DNA of 64,000 bases from Ecdyonurus torrentis (GCA_949318235.1 OX439132.1:15903943-15967942); one strand, 5' to 3'. Positions 25,569 to 60,600 are shown, counted from the stretch's first letter. Program-made: numbers and translations. Notes: generated by a model not told the origin, from the letters alone.

Positions 25569-27538
25569 CCTCCGGCACACAACCACCTCCTTACTTACGG
25601 ACAATTTCATTTTTTAATTGTTTAAGGTAATATGGCGGTAAACAAGAAAGAAAATACATCTACATATTATACTACATACATGCGTATTATCTCAATTATC
25701 TGGTCATCCCTGCATGGACCTGGAAAGAATAAAACTTTAAATGAATAAGGGAGATTTAATCTTGCGCTTTCGACGCCTGACTTGAGAGAAGTGTAACATG
25801 ATCGACCACGACCAGTAAAAGAAAAATTATTATTTTATATTTATTTTATTTTTGCATTCATTTATTTTATTTTTTTTATTTTATTATTATTATCATTTTT
25901 TTTTTTTTTTTTTTTTTTTTTGCAAATTAAATTTTTTGCCAACTAAAAAATTACAAATAATTACCAATGAATATACTATTGGTAATTTTTAAAGGTTCAA
26001 ATATATGTAAGCTTTCTACATCCAAGAAAACAAATTAAATTATGATACAAAAAAAAAGAGAGAGAGAGAGTGAAAGAGAGAGAGAGAGAGAGATTTTTTT
26101 TTTTGGGAAATATATTTATGTGCTCAAGCATGGCGCAAGCGCGCAATTTCATGCAGCCACCTCATAGACATAAAATTTTAATGATATTAAAATTTCGTAC
26201 ACCCCAAAATTGTGGTCTCATATAATTATGCTACTTTTTTCTGTAGCGATAATATAGGCGCTTCTGCTTCTTTACTAAAATTTAACAAAAATCCACATGA
26301 TTCTTACTTAGATTTTTGGTAAAAATTACATAATATATTTAATATAACTTTATTGTTGTTGAAAATAAAAAATGAATTTTTTTTTTACCACAAAAAGTTC
26401 GTTCTCATTCTTATATTATAAATTCACTGCAGTAGTAATTTTTTCTTAGGACAAAAAAAAAAAAATAATAAATAAAAACTACATGAAACTCTACAGCTAC
26501 AGCAGGTGCTATATGTATCGATAATTCTTAAATAATAAATATAATATATTGTTACCTTTTAAGTTTTTCTAGTTTTCTTTATTTTAAAGTATTATGTATT
26601 TATTTGTTATTTATATAATAATAATTGATGAATAATTGTAAGAATATAAAGGTAAATAAATAAAAGCAACAACAAATTAAATTAAGAATCAACATGAAAT
26701 ATTTTATTTCATTAAACTACATTATATAATAACCTCAATAAAAGAATTAAAATCATTATTTTATTCTATAGTTGCATTGGTATATATTATATGTATTTAA
26801 AACTTAAAACTTAAATGCATATTTAAACATTTACAAATATTAACACAGATCAATAGACGAACCATCATCATTATGTTATATACAACAAAAATGAAATTAT
26901 AATTATTTTAAACTTTATTTTCTATACGTATAGAAATTAAACAATAATTGATTAACCCCTACATTATAATAGTACCATTTATTTTGTCATGCATTTAAAA
27001 ATTACTGAACACGATTTGAGTTTTTTAAAAAAATCTGAAAAGTCGTGTGTAATATATTATTATTCTGTTATTTTTTTAGGTGTAAAGTTAATATTTTAGA
27101 TTTAATTTTGTATTGCGTATTTGGTTTTATTTTACTTGAAAGCCATCATCATGAATTATTGAACAAACCATTTTCAAAGTTAACACTTTTTTTTTTCCTA
27201 TTGCAAGTCCAACCCACAAGACTCAAACTTTTTTTATTAAATATTAAAATGGCAACACTTATAGAAATTCAGATATCTTTATACAGTAAAATTTATTATA
27301 TTTACATTTACATATTTTATTAATTTCAAAAGTAACATTTTATTATTATTATTTTTACATTTATATATATTTTTAATATTTTGATAATATAATTAATTAC
27401 TTTGAATATTTTTTAAACATTTCTTATGGTGGTCCTATTTACATGATATTTTTTCCCCGAAATTTTTTATTAAATACAGCAGATATGTGTTGTATATTAT
27501 TTTATCAGTTGCTATTATTATAATTACATTATATCATT
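25260..27538. other. Intergenic region between the BTB-ZF and ARH-like genes
   Basis: Poly-C (25311-25329), two poly-T tracts and a GA microsatellite (26059-26092) in AT-rich sequence. No coding signal. It should contain the BTB-ZF promoter at its left end and the ARH 3'UTR at its right end. Confidence 0.6.
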
Positions 27539-27544
27539 TTTATT
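27539..27544 (-). terminator. Candidate poly(A) signal of the LDLRAP1-like gene
   Basis: AATAAA on the minus strand, about 120 nt after the stop codon (27663-27661), is the first canonical hexamer downstream of the reading frame. The region is so AT-rich that chance occurrence is likely. Confidence 0.4.
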
Positions 27545-27660
27545 ATGTAATAAAAACCCAATAATTATTTAATCATTTAAAATATAATATAAACATTAAA
27601 ATCGTTTTTATGAAAATAATTTTAAAACGTTGATACACACAAAAATTATTTGCAAGTCAA

Positions 27661-48456
<20,796 letters not shown>

Positions 48457-48494
48457 TGTGATGCTGTGTGCGAGTTAGTGGAGCGCTTGGGCTT

Positions 48495-48500
48495 GACTGA
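48495..48500 (-). promoter_or_regulatory. Candidate initiator (TCAGTC) of the LDLRAP1-like gene
   Basis: The minus-strand TCAGTC matches the arthropod Inr consensus and would give a 5'UTR of about 42 nt before the ATG at 48456. It sits in a local GC-rich patch. No convincing TATA or DPE is at the expected spacing, so this is a position-based guess. Confidence 0.3.
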
Positions 48501-50191
48501 TGAAGTTAGCGAGGCCAGGCTACGAGCCAGTGAGACACTGCACGCTTTCCTCACATATAGCTGGCTAGGCGGCAGCACGAGTCCCATCGTATATATACAT
48601 ATATACACAGATTGCACCAGCTCAAGTACACAACAATCAAATTAAATATTGTTCTTTTTACTTGTCACTCTTCATATCCATTAAACATCAATATCCTCTC
48701 CTTTACAATTTATTAGATAAATTAATACCAGAAAAAAGAAATGCGATAAACATACGCAGAATATAGACGCAGGCTTATTATAAACACAAGTCTAAGACCT
48801 TTTTTTTTTTTTTTTTTTCCTTCTTTTTGTAAGTACAAAATTGTTTCTTGTAAATTTATAAAATGAGCTCGTGCTGTGCCTAGGCTATTTAAATATTTCT
48901 ATACCCTCCCATTTTAACAGTAGAATTTTTAGAGTACAGAGAAAAAAGTAACAAATCTGTCTGGCTTTTGGCATTTTTGTCTGGAGAAGAAAAGAGAAAA
49001 AAAAAATCACAATTTTTATGTATATATATATATATATAGAAGAGATGACCATGGTAAATAAAAATAGCTAAACGGAATTCATAAAATATTATCATAAGGG
49101 CCAATACTAATAATGTTCTTATATAACATTTTATTTTTGTTATACACTTGCAAGAAAATGAGAGTGGAAAAAAATAGTTTTATTTACTACATAAAAGGAA
49201 TAAAAATAGTTTAATTTAAAAAAGATGTTGAAAATGTATAAAAAAAATTCGTTCACAAGTACATTAGATTTAGTGTATGTTATCTTTGAGTATATTTTTT
49301 ATGTGTTTTCTTTTATGTAAATACTCAAATTTTATGATTTTTTCACAACGATCATTTTATTGTACAAAACCATATAATACGTTAGTGAAATTATCTTTTA
49401 AACTAAAGCCATGATTGCATGAACATAATGCAATTAAAAAAAAAGTGACGTACACTTTTCCATAAAAGCTTTTTTTTATATTTATTTGTTATCATAATTT
49501 TACACATTTGCGTCATTAGGCTAGCGTATGTGCCAAGTTGGCGCATTACTAACTATGCGAAGTGTAGTTTTTTTTAATGCAATTAATTACTTTACGTGAG
49601 CTTATCTTGGTATACAAACGAGCCAAATTTGTTCTCAAAGGTTGTAGCGCTGGTTGCATAACCACATACGCAGACACCGCAAGTACGTCATGTCAGTAAA
49701 AATTTTATAATATAAACTTCAAATTTGAGTTTAAGATAAAAATATGCTCATTATATTTTATCAATTATTTACCGTAGTTTTTTTTCTCTCTCTCTCTCTC
49801 TCTCTCTCTAAATAATACTGAAAATACACATAATTCCAATACTACACCAATGAACAGATTTCAGAATTTGGTATTTTAGAGTTTCGTAAATTATGTGTTA
49901 CTAGTTACTACACTACACTCATCATTCATCAACCATTAATATATTTAAATAACAAAATATGTGAATTTTGTATGCATCATTTTGGCTTATACAATTTAGC
50001 TACGTAGTTCTGATCAAGGTTTATATTATAGACAACAATATATATACTAGACATTATATTTTATATACGATACTACTTGTATATAGTAAATTATAATTAA
50101 AGAGTATAATTTTCCTCGTCTGGTCTGTTCAGCCAGGAGGAAAATTTGTAAATTTCAGTCACGTGTAGGTTGCGTGTTTTTTCTTTCTTAC

Positions 50192-50207
50192 GGCGGAGAT
50201 CTGGAGT

Positions 50208-50262
<55 letters not shown>

Positions 50263-50364
50263 AGAGACTGACTGACTGACGAGGTCGAGAGTGCAGGTTT
50301 CATCAGCAATCGCAGTCTGCAAAGCCTGCAAGACAAAAACAAAATACCTTTCCCCTTTATAAGG
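50192..50364 (-). promoter_or_regulatory. Possible TATA promoter and non-coding exon upstream of the ARH-like gene
   Basis: The minus-strand CTTATAAAGG (50355-50364) could be a TATA box. About 140-160 nt downstream lies a donor GCC|gtaaga (exon end 50192), with a CT microsatellite between them. It lies 1.8 kb upstream of the ARH start codon on the same strand, so it might be an alternative leader. Weak. Confidence 0.2.
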
Positions 50365-53300
50365 AGCACTACTTGAAATACTACATATAACATTAAATAA
50401 TAATATGGGAAAAAATTGAAATGAATACTGATTGCATACAGGTGAAAAAGTTCCATTTTAAGACCTCAATAATTTATAATTATAAAAGTAGATCATTATG
50501 AAGAATATTTTAAAGAAATTTTTATTTTTGGATCAAAATTTTCATCAATATTGAAGTAAAATATATGATGATGGTATACTATAGAGCTTATATCTCTAAT
50601 TTTATTTATAGATGATACAGATTTTTAATAGTGTAGTGTATCTTTAAAATATTAAAATAATATTAAAATTGTCTTCTTCCGTTGATTAAATACCTTATAT
50701 TTATTATAACATAATACAGGTTATTCAAACTAAAGTACACACACCTGCTTATGTTCTTGTATGGATTTTGTAGAGAATACAACGAACGATCTGAAAGTCA
50801 ATTATGCTAAAATTGAATCCTAAATAAGGCGTTGTTTGAGTATTATACTATATAATTACTTGAATTAAACAACATTGAAAGCTATATATACATACGGGGT
50901 CTTTGAATTTTAATGCTGAGTAAAGCAGTGTAATTTGTATCGTTACTATATAAACTCACAAGTATCATACCTTCGGAGAAAGCTGCATGGTGTGATTCAA
51001 GTTTTTTTTTTTTTTTTTTTCGCATGGAAATGCAGTAAAAACAGGAAGCTCATTTGTAAAGTGATTTTACTTTTTAAATTTTCTCTGTGTCATCTATGTT
51101 TTTTCTTTTCTTTTTAAAAAAAAAAATTAACGTTGGGAAAACATATTATTAAGTTAATTTAATTTTTAGTTGTAATTACTTTATGATTATTAAAAATGAT
51201 TTATAATATATTATGTTTTTTTAATAAATTAGTTAACATTTATAAATATAAATAAATAAAACACAAATAATATTATGCCACTGAATGTAAAATAATAATA
51301 AAACATAGATTTTCTATATAGTAAAAATGGCGGTTGCGCCTGCAAAAATAGTAGTTTCTTTACCTGCTCTACAACCTACTATCAGTTTGCTTACTTTATT
51401 ATAAATATTTTGTAGTCTCGGCAAGCTAGGACAAAAACAAAGTTTTATAAATGCAGAGTAAATTGTTGTGCGGAAAGCCTATCTATCAAACTTGCAGGCG
51501 CACTTTGATTCTTTTATTTCCTTAAATTAGTAATTATAAAACAAATTAAAAATAACTTATTTAATTATATTATATTCATCAAAATACTGTGAATAGCGTT
51601 GTAAATACTATTTCCTTTCAATTATGAAATACACATATGAAATACTTAAAATTTAATAAATATTCTAGAACGAAATCAGTTTGAAATAAAATTCTGAATG
51701 TGATCACTGATCAGTCTCGCTACTCTGGAGTGTTATTGTATTTAAATTATGATGAGTTGCGCTGACGATGCATTCATTAAGTTATTGATCAGGGTGTGGG
51801 TTCGGCAAAGAGATGCTTTTTGCTACAGAGAGAGAGAGAGAGAAAGAGAGAAGTTTAGTCTCGTTTGCTTTTGCGCCGACACAACGTCTGGGATTTCACC
51901 ATAATGAAATGAAGCTGGAAACTTTTGATCACGATTTTAACATTATAACTAACGAGCGCATTTTTTTTCTCTTAATTCTCATCTCACTTCTTCTTCTTCG
52001 ATCTTTCGTCTTCTTTTTTTCTAAACAAATTATTTGATATATGGAGAACAAAAGATATAAAGACGACCAAGAAAAATTTGCTGCGCGTAAAAGGAAGTTC
52101 TGTAAACATTATATAGGCAGGGAAGCCGTGGCACAATGTAATGCTCTTTACATATACTGTATAAACCAGTGTTTCATTTACCACTGAAACTTTACTTCAA
52201 ATATAACTGTAAGCATAACATATATTTTATTACCACCCAATAAAAATAACAATTTTTGAAAATAACTCTTATTATTTAAAAAGGGGGAGAGGTGTTATAC
52301 CTTTATAGATAGGTCCGGGATAAATTTAGTGTCAACGTTGTATAAATATGTTTCTGATTTTTGACCAATGAAACTTTTCTGCAAGATTAATATTTAAATG
52401 AAAGAGACACTTACCTATCCAACTCGTAATTGAGGATTTCTATAAGAATTTTGAGCTGGGAAATAAATTTTTTTGGGTAATTTATAGGAGTTCCATTTTA
52501 CATAACAAAATATTAATCTCTCCATACTGAAAATTTAGTTTAATATTTTGATAACTTGATTATTATTATTATTGTTAATATTATTATTATTTTTTGTGAT
52601 CATAAGACGCAGGGAAAATATCAAAAATTTCACTTTAGTTTAAAAAGAGTAACACTGTATATAAAAAAAAAAATTAGAGAATGTTAAAATTTGTCTGAAT
52701 TACCCTGAAAAGTGAGCTTTGCCAATTTAAATTAATTTACGCCAAAGATGATGCTTTTTTTATCACTAGTTGCTAGTCGTGATTAAAACATTTAAAATTC
52801 CACAAAAAATGGAGTCGAGCTTAAAACAATTTGTTATAGAAATTTGTTAATGACTGTTTGTTGTCCTTGTATATAGGTTCCCCTATGATTCTATGATAGT
52901 ATTTTTGATTTAGTATTTATTCTAGAGAGTAAACTTTTGTAGTTCACATTTTCATAAATATTCTAACAAAATAGTAAATATAATATACAAACAGATTTTT
53001 TTAAATTTATTTTAAAATGCCAGTTTAAAAGTAAAACGAAGAAAAAGGGGGAAAAATAAACTTAACATTTCATTCATTGCTTCAGGTGTCCCAAAATACT
53101 CCGTACATTTCAATTACCCTAGGTTTCCCTATACTTTATATAATATTCAATTCTCTATACACCTTATAATTAAAAATAATAAAAGCCTGAGCTGATGATT
53201 TTGATATATGAAAAATTACATTTTACTAAATGCCATTAGGGCATTGCCATTTGCAATCTTCTTATATTTTGAATATGTAGCACATTATTAATTATATTAC

Positions 53301-55204
53301 ATTATTTATAATAATTTATTCATTTTATTTATATTTAAAATAAATGTTCAATAAATTTTTGGAAGTATATATTTAAATACCATCACGCCACAGGAAAACT
53401 AAAAATAATAATAATAAACCGCGCAGTGGTTGAATTACGTTTTGTTTTGTTTGATTGTAAACGTATGAGTATGTGTGCCAGTTAGTTGACTGGCGGCTAA
53501 ACATATAAAATAATCATTGCTTTTCTATGCACTAACATATATGATCGAACGTAAGTCGTCATCGTCGCGACCGAGATAATATATAGTCACTTGTGTAGGT
53601 ACATTCGCGGAGATTTAAGTTGTGTTGAGAACAGGTTTTTTTTATACTCTTTAAGGTCCTTGAACCATCACGCGCGATTCAATTATTGTCTCGTTCGACT
53701 TATTCGCCAGAATAATTTACTATTGCATCAGCTTAAACTGATTGACCTGCTTATAGGTATCTCTCTCAAATTGAATAATAATAATAAAAATAAAAACTTT
53801 ATATTGATTTTGATATTACATCTTTTTGAAAATATAGCATATATTATGATATCGTTGAATCTTGAGTTTAAATTTTATTATAAGTAAATATTAGCAAAAT
53901 GCAGTTTTCAAGGATACAATATATATTATAAACTGTAATATAGATTTTCAATTTTTCGATACCACATTTTTATACTTTATAGATTATTGTGTGGTTCTGA
54001 GCACACGTGGTCTGAGTATATAATATATAGGGTACAGATTAAATATTTTATAATCATATAGACTGCATTTACCCTTTTCATATATTTAAGATAAATTGAA
54101 CTCAAAATAGAATTTTAAATAATGTAATATTTTCCTAGCTACTTAATTATTATTTTCATTATGTCTATATAGTACAATAAATATTTATTTTTGTATTGTC
54201 ATATATGGCAAATTATAGAACCCTATGTGAGATACTGTTCATTTTTTTAAAGAAAGGTTATATACAAATTTGTGAAAATGTAACAGAGAAAGGTGTATAA
54301 ATTTTGAAATTTGTGCTCTAAAATCTGATACGATAAAAAATACTATGATTTTATTATAAAAATTAAATGTTAGATATCATGATTCAACAATGTCATTTAT
54401 TAACGCATCTAATACTTTTCAGATTCAAATAGGCTTTATTGCAAAAAACATATTACATCAAATACATATGTTTGGGTTTAATAAGTCATACACTCTATCA
54501 ATTCAATTCAAAATAGGCTTTTATTGCAAAATTGAACAAACACATTACATAAATTGATTCGACCCCTAAAATTCTTCAGTTATGCAACTTGATTACACAG
54601 TAGACCGACAATTTGCCTAACCTGCAGGATGAAAATTTTGAACAAATCCATGCATCATGCATCCACTCCAAAACAACGATGAAATATGAAAATTATATAT
54701 TATATATATATTATATAATATATAAAATACAAAAATATAAATAAAATAAAATAATAATACACCGACTTTTATTTATTACAGAAAAGTCAACTTTTTATGT
54801 CTCATAGATATATGTTATTTATTGTTTTTAAATAATAATCATTATTCATTTTCGATAATAATAAATAATAATAAAATATGCATTATATAATATCATGATG
54901 CGTCTATGAGAATTTCTACGAAGAAATAGTTGTTATATTTTAATTATCTATATATAAACTCGATCTTAATATAAAAAATATGCGGGGTATACGTGCGGTT
55001 GCATGAAATTGCACGCTTTCACGGTAGATGCTTGAGAAGATAAATGAACTGCACACCATGTAGAGCAAGCAAACATCAGTGTTGACCTTTTTCATAGAAA
55101 ATCGAAATTTGTATGTGCACATACAATTTTTGATTTTGTTATTATCTTAAATTATTTTTATCGAGCGCACATATACAGTACAGTTCATTTTAACCATATG
55201 AAGT

Positions 55205-55447
55205 AGGGTGTACGCGCATTACGTCATACTGAATGCGCTTTGACGCCATACTGGAGCAATGAATTATGATTCTTATGATTATATAACATTGCTCGCAGCA
55301 TAGGACAAACGTGGTTTTAGCTATTTTTTGGAAATTTTAATTTTTCTCGCGTACTTGAAAAACTATAATTCAAATTGTAATTATTTTCCCATAATTATAC
55401 CGGCCCGCATGTTATATAATGCTCGTATAGCGTAAACGTTTATATGA
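55205..55447 (+). mobile_element. Dispersed repeat family copy 3 (upstream of PPIL4)
   Basis: Same order of blocks as the copies in ARH intron 1: AGGGTGTACGC, TACGTCATACTGAATGCGCT, CCATACTGGAGCAATGAAT, ATTGCTCGCAGCATAGGACAAAC, TTTTTCTCGCGTACTTGAAAA, ACCGGCC and GCGTAAAC. It lies about 660 bp before the PPIL4 start codon. Confidence 0.75.
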
Positions 55448-56109
55448 ATTAATGCATCAATCATAATTTTTTTTCCATATATATATAATATGAAATATGA
55501 ATCATGTCATATACTTATATTATAATATATCAAAATTAGTATGAGCGCCAACATAAATATAATTTAATAAATATACTGCACAGCGCATGTCTGGGTTCCA
55601 AATTCCAAAGGTTTTTTAGTTATAGGAAAATAGCCCCCGACAATCAAGATCTCCTCGCAGCTTTTCAGGCCCATGCCAATGCCATTCTCCTCAATCCTCA
55701 ACCCTGCCTTATCTAAATGCCCCGCATCCTCTTTTTTTCCTGGCTTGGATCTCGTCTGTACTTAAATTTTCCCTCCTTCCATTGCGCTTCATCTCCATAT
55801 TGTTTCCGCGTGTCATTTTTAGAAAAATGCCGGCACGGTAGTGAATGTGCAAGGTGCACTGCATTTTTTGTTTATTTTACAAGCCACCTTTGAAGTACTG
55901 AAATATTTTTATGAAAAATAATTAAATGAATTAATTGTGGATCACTGTACACTAAAAACAAAATTTGCCTCGATTTAAATATTGTAAATATATCATTTTG
56001 AAATTCAGCATTTTAATCAGCTGACACGTCTATATGCCAACGCAACGTGTACGATTTTTTTATTTTTAGTCTTAAAGCTATAATTAAATAATTATTAGTG
56101 CCGTCTACA

Positions 56110-57587
56110 ATGTCTGTAGTTATAGAAACGACAGTCGGAGACATTGTAATTGATCTGTATACAAAGGATCGTCCTAAAAGTAAGTTTCTTTTGAGCCACC
56201 CCCCTTTTGACATTGTCTCATAGTTTCAATCTGGATACTCTCTGTTTCTTATTTAAACATTGTATCATTGAATTTGCTATGAAATATTAAATTTCATAGT
56301 GTAATCATGTGGCATTAACAATAAAATAATATTGTGTATTATTTTTCAGCATGTTTAAATTTTTTGAAACTATGCAAGTTGAAATATTACAATTTCAATT
56401 TGTTCCACTCCGTGCAACACAATTTCATCGCCCAAACTGGAGATCCTACAGGCTCTGGTCATGGCGGGGAGTCAGTATTTGGGTAAGTAGTAAAATTTTC
56501 AAATCTCTTCAGTTCTTAAAAACATGTAAACATTCATTACGATATACATATTTTAACTTTGCAAGCAACAGATGTTGCTACGTTGTTTTATTTCTGAAAG
56601 GTAACATAATACTTCTCATTACAGCCACCTATACGGAGAACAAGCAAGGTACTACGCTGGTGAACAGATGCCCAAGATTAAACACACAAGAGCTGGCCTA
56701 GTGTCCATGGTCAACTGCGGTGACAACATGTAAGTTATCCCGGTGGTGGTGCACTTCCGTAAGAGGACGTTACACGTTGGTGAATCCTATAGTAGCTGTG
56801 TATAAGAGCGCGCTGGTGCACCAAAGCTTATGTATTTTTACACAACGCCCTCTATGGGAAGTGAGCCGCCACTGAGTTATCCTCTCTTTTTTTAAACAGT
56901 TATAGTTAATGTTATTTCTACAGGTTTGGAGCCCAGTTCTTTATAACTCTAGGCTCAGAGTTATCATCTCTAGATGGAGAACACTGTATATTTGGTGAGG
57001 TAGCAGAAGGAGAGGACGTGCTACTCAAGTTAAATGAAACTATCTGTGATGAATCTCATCGGCCTTACCAAGATATCAGGTATGTGTATCATACTTAAAA
57101 GTATTATATCGATCTTGCTGCAAACAAAATGTCTATCTTGTATTTTGTCAGCGTAAGAAAAATGTCTATCTCGTTCCCGAACATTATGGAGATGGCGCTC
57201 GAGATAAACATTTTGCTATCATTTTATAATGTTCGAGAACGAGATAAACATTTTGCTTACGCTGACAAAAAACGAGAAAGACATTTTGCTTCGCCTGACA
57301 AAATACAAGATAGACATTTGATCAGACATTGGATAGACAACAAGATCGATATTCATTGTAGAAATCTAATTGATATATTTTTGTCTTGTAGGATAACACA
57401 TACTGTTGTACTAGAGGACCCTTTTGATGATCCTCCAAATCTGAAGATTCCTGATAGATCACCTTCACCAAGTAAAGAAAGATTGATGGTAATTATGATA
57501 ATTTAACATTTTAATTGAAAATCACACTCAATTATTTGATAAAATGTAATGGAGTATGATTTGTCTAGTGCAAATAAATTATATTAC

Positions 57588-57646
<59 letters not shown>

Positions 57647-60600
57647 ATAGAGAAGATTTATATTACTAGTACAGTACTCATCAAGTGAGGTGACGAGCCA
57701 AATTTTCAAAAATTATTTACTCCCTCATAGAAAACAGAAACAAAAACTAAAATACAGCTTAATTTTTGCTTTATGTTTATTTTTTATTTTATTTTATTTT
57801 TTATTTTATATATATATATTTTTTTTTTGCGTTGTTTTTGTTTGTTAGTTAGGGAGTAAATAATTTTTATAAAATTTGACCAAAAATATGTAATCTTCTG
57901 GTCATTTTTTTGTACTTATTTTTATTTATTTGTTTTAGAATGGCCGTATTGCTCCTGATGAAGCCATAGATGAGATGCAAGGCAAGACAATGGAAGAGAT
58001 TGACGAGATGGTCCAGGAGAAGGAAGCTGCAGCCAGAGCAACCATACTTGAAATTGTGGGAGATCTGCCTGATGCTGACATGGCACCCCCTGAGAATGTT
58101 CTGTTTGTGTGTAAACTGAACCCAGTCACCAGTGATGATGACCTCGAAATTATTTTCAGCCGTTTTGGCAAGATCAACAGGTGAGAAAATTAATATTTAT
58201 TACGTAATTAAAATGATGAGAAGAGTGGGAGGATCTAGCAAGAGCCTTAAATTTTTTATTGGTATACGACATTTTGCAAGCTCAAAGTACAGTGTCCTAC
58301 AATACCCCCCCCCCCCCTGATTATACTTTTCATTTAATTGCCATTTTTTTTAGATTCTGGTAAGTGCAGGAAAATGACAGGGGGCCCCTGATTTCCTATC
58401 CTTTAGCATCCTTTATTTAGAGCAAAGCATTGTAAAGCTCAAGACAGAGGTCGTTTCTTATCGCAATACTTATCTCACCCCTGCGATAGTATCCATAAAG
58501 TTAGCATTGTCCAAACTTTATCACTGCACTAAGAAAATTGCTAAGAAACCACTGCAGTCTTGAGCTTTAATGACACATACTAGCAGGCTCGGACTGGCCA
58601 TAAGAGGAAGTCTGTGATAGTGGATGTGGCCACCTTGTTTGGAGGCCCCTAAGATTCTAAAGAGAGGCATACCCAGGATGTTACGCCATTTTTGTGGCTC
58701 GTAGAGGGCGTGTTACACCCCTTTTGCGGACGAGGCCCCTTGAGTGTCAGTCCGACCCTGCATACTAGCTACACTACTCCTCTCCCTTTTTTTAATTCAT
58801 CAGAAGTAATCTTTGCATTTGTTTACAGCTGTGAAGTAATTCGAGACAAAGTCACTGGCGATTCTCTGCAGTACGCTTTCATTGAGTTTGCTGACCAGAA
58901 ATCATGTGAAGATGCATACTTTAAGATGGATAATGTGTTGATTGATGACAGACGTATCCATGTAGACTTCAGCCAGAGTGTCTCTAAAGTTAGATGGAAA
59001 GGAAAAGGTATTTTTATTAATAAACTGTGCATCATTCAGTTTACTTATTTATCACTGATTTTTAGGTCGAGGAGTGGAGCATATTGGTAGCAAACCTGGA
59101 GAAAAAGTAGAATCCGAGAGACATACCAATAACAGAGTAAGTATTTGACTGGGACAGATAATATCTGATGACAATGGGGAGAAAAAATAATTATAATTAC
59201 TGTATTTACTGTATATAAAAATGAAGTATGTTTTTTTCATCATTACTTAAACTATGTTTATATCTGTGTTTTCTTGTGTGCTTTCAGAATTCTGGTTATG
59301 ATAGACAGCATAAGCAACAGCGAGTTGACCCAAGTCCTCCAAGAAAGAAGAGAGTAGATGATAAGAGAGACAGTTACCGGGAAAGAGAGGAGATTAGAAG
59401 ACGAGAAGAGAGAGAAAGACGACATATGAGAGAGTATGCTAACAGAAACAGCAAAAGAGATAGAAGTAGAGATGGTAGCAGGAGCAGCATTAAAGTGAAC
59501 AGCAGAGAGAGAAACAAAGATAGAAGCAGGAGCAGGAATAGAGACAGAAGTCGAAGTCGTAATAGAGAGAGAAACAGAGAGGGAAGCAGTAGTAGAAGCC
59601 AACAGAAGGGGAGAAGTCGGAGCCCTGGAAGCAGAAGAAAGAACAGAGATGGGAGTAGGAGTGAGAATGGAGAGCCAAGTATCAGTCGTAAGAAAGAAGT
59701 ACAACAAAGAGAGGATAAGAAAGAAGAGAGCAAGGAGAGAAGCAAAGATCGCCAAGACAGCAAATCTAATGACAACAGGAAATCTAAGGAACATCATGGA
59801 AAACCTGTACTGAAGGAAGACCTGCCAAGTGTTTCTGATTTGAAAAAAAGTGACAATAAAAAAGGTTCCTCTGCAACTAGTACACCTCAACCTCAAAGCC
59901 GTGAAAGTTCACCAGAAAAAATTAAATCAAAATCAGAAGTGAATGGCAAAAAATTAGAAAAGTCTAGAGATAGATCAAGTTCAGTGAAAAGTAAGGAGGA
60001 AAAACAAAAATCACGTTCTAAAAAACGAGCAAGAAGTTCATCTAATGAAAAAAACGTGAAGATTATAAAGCAAAAACGCCGTAAAGGAAGCAGCAGCAGT
60101 GAATCCAGTAGTGAGAGCAGTTCTGAAGAAAGTACTGCTTCATCAGAAAAGCCTAAACATAAGGAGAAAAGAAAGAAGAGAACAAAGGTGATCATAATTA
60201 AGAAAAAAGTACGACTAAATAAACACAAGAAAAAGAAAAGAGAAACATCGTCTGAAGAATCTACTTCTGAATCATCAGATTCTGATAGTGAACCAGTGAA
60301 GTCGAAATATAAAAAATCTAAGAAAAAATCTCATTCAGGTAAAAATAGTGAACGTAAAACATCACATAAAAGAAAAAGAAAGCCATCTGTTACAAGTTCA
60401 TCACAATCTTCTTCTTCATCTGATTCTGAGACTAGTGAATCTGAAGTACCGGTGAAGAAAAAGAAATCTAAGAAAATTGTACCTCAGAAGTCGAAAAGTG
60501 TTGGCAAGAAAAAGAAAGAATCCAGTAAAAGTAGCAAGAAAAGAAAAGTGGAAACAGAAAGTAGTGATTCCAGCTCAGAAGAAGAAAGTTATTCTAAAAA

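Larger units (their letters stand above)
48620..56000. other. Intergenic region between the ARH-like gene and PPIL4
   Basis: These genes are divergent. The stretch is AT-rich with (CT/GA)n at 49786-49809, 50213-50260 and 51826-51850, and repeat copy 3 at 55205. A partial direct repeat of an ATAGGCTTTATTGCAAAA block occurs near 54429 and 54512. The PPIL4 promoter is probably within 55600-56100, where pyrimidine-rich and GC-richer sequence appears. Confidence 0.55.

Noticed and set aside
50097..50456. 119-aa minus-strand frame upstream of ARH
   Set aside because: Its second half translates a CT microsatellite and the first half has no domain; only a weak promoter suggestion was retained.
56351..56701. 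116-aa plus-strand frame beginning MFKFFETMQ
   Set aside because: Out-of-frame reading through PPIL4 exons 2-3 and the intron between; the true frame gives the cyclophilin sequence.
59258..59896. 212-aa minus-strand frame opposite PPIL4 exon 9
   Set aside because: Antisense shadow of the RS-rich exon: its low-complexity Leu/Ser/Phe composition is the complement of AGA/AGC codons.
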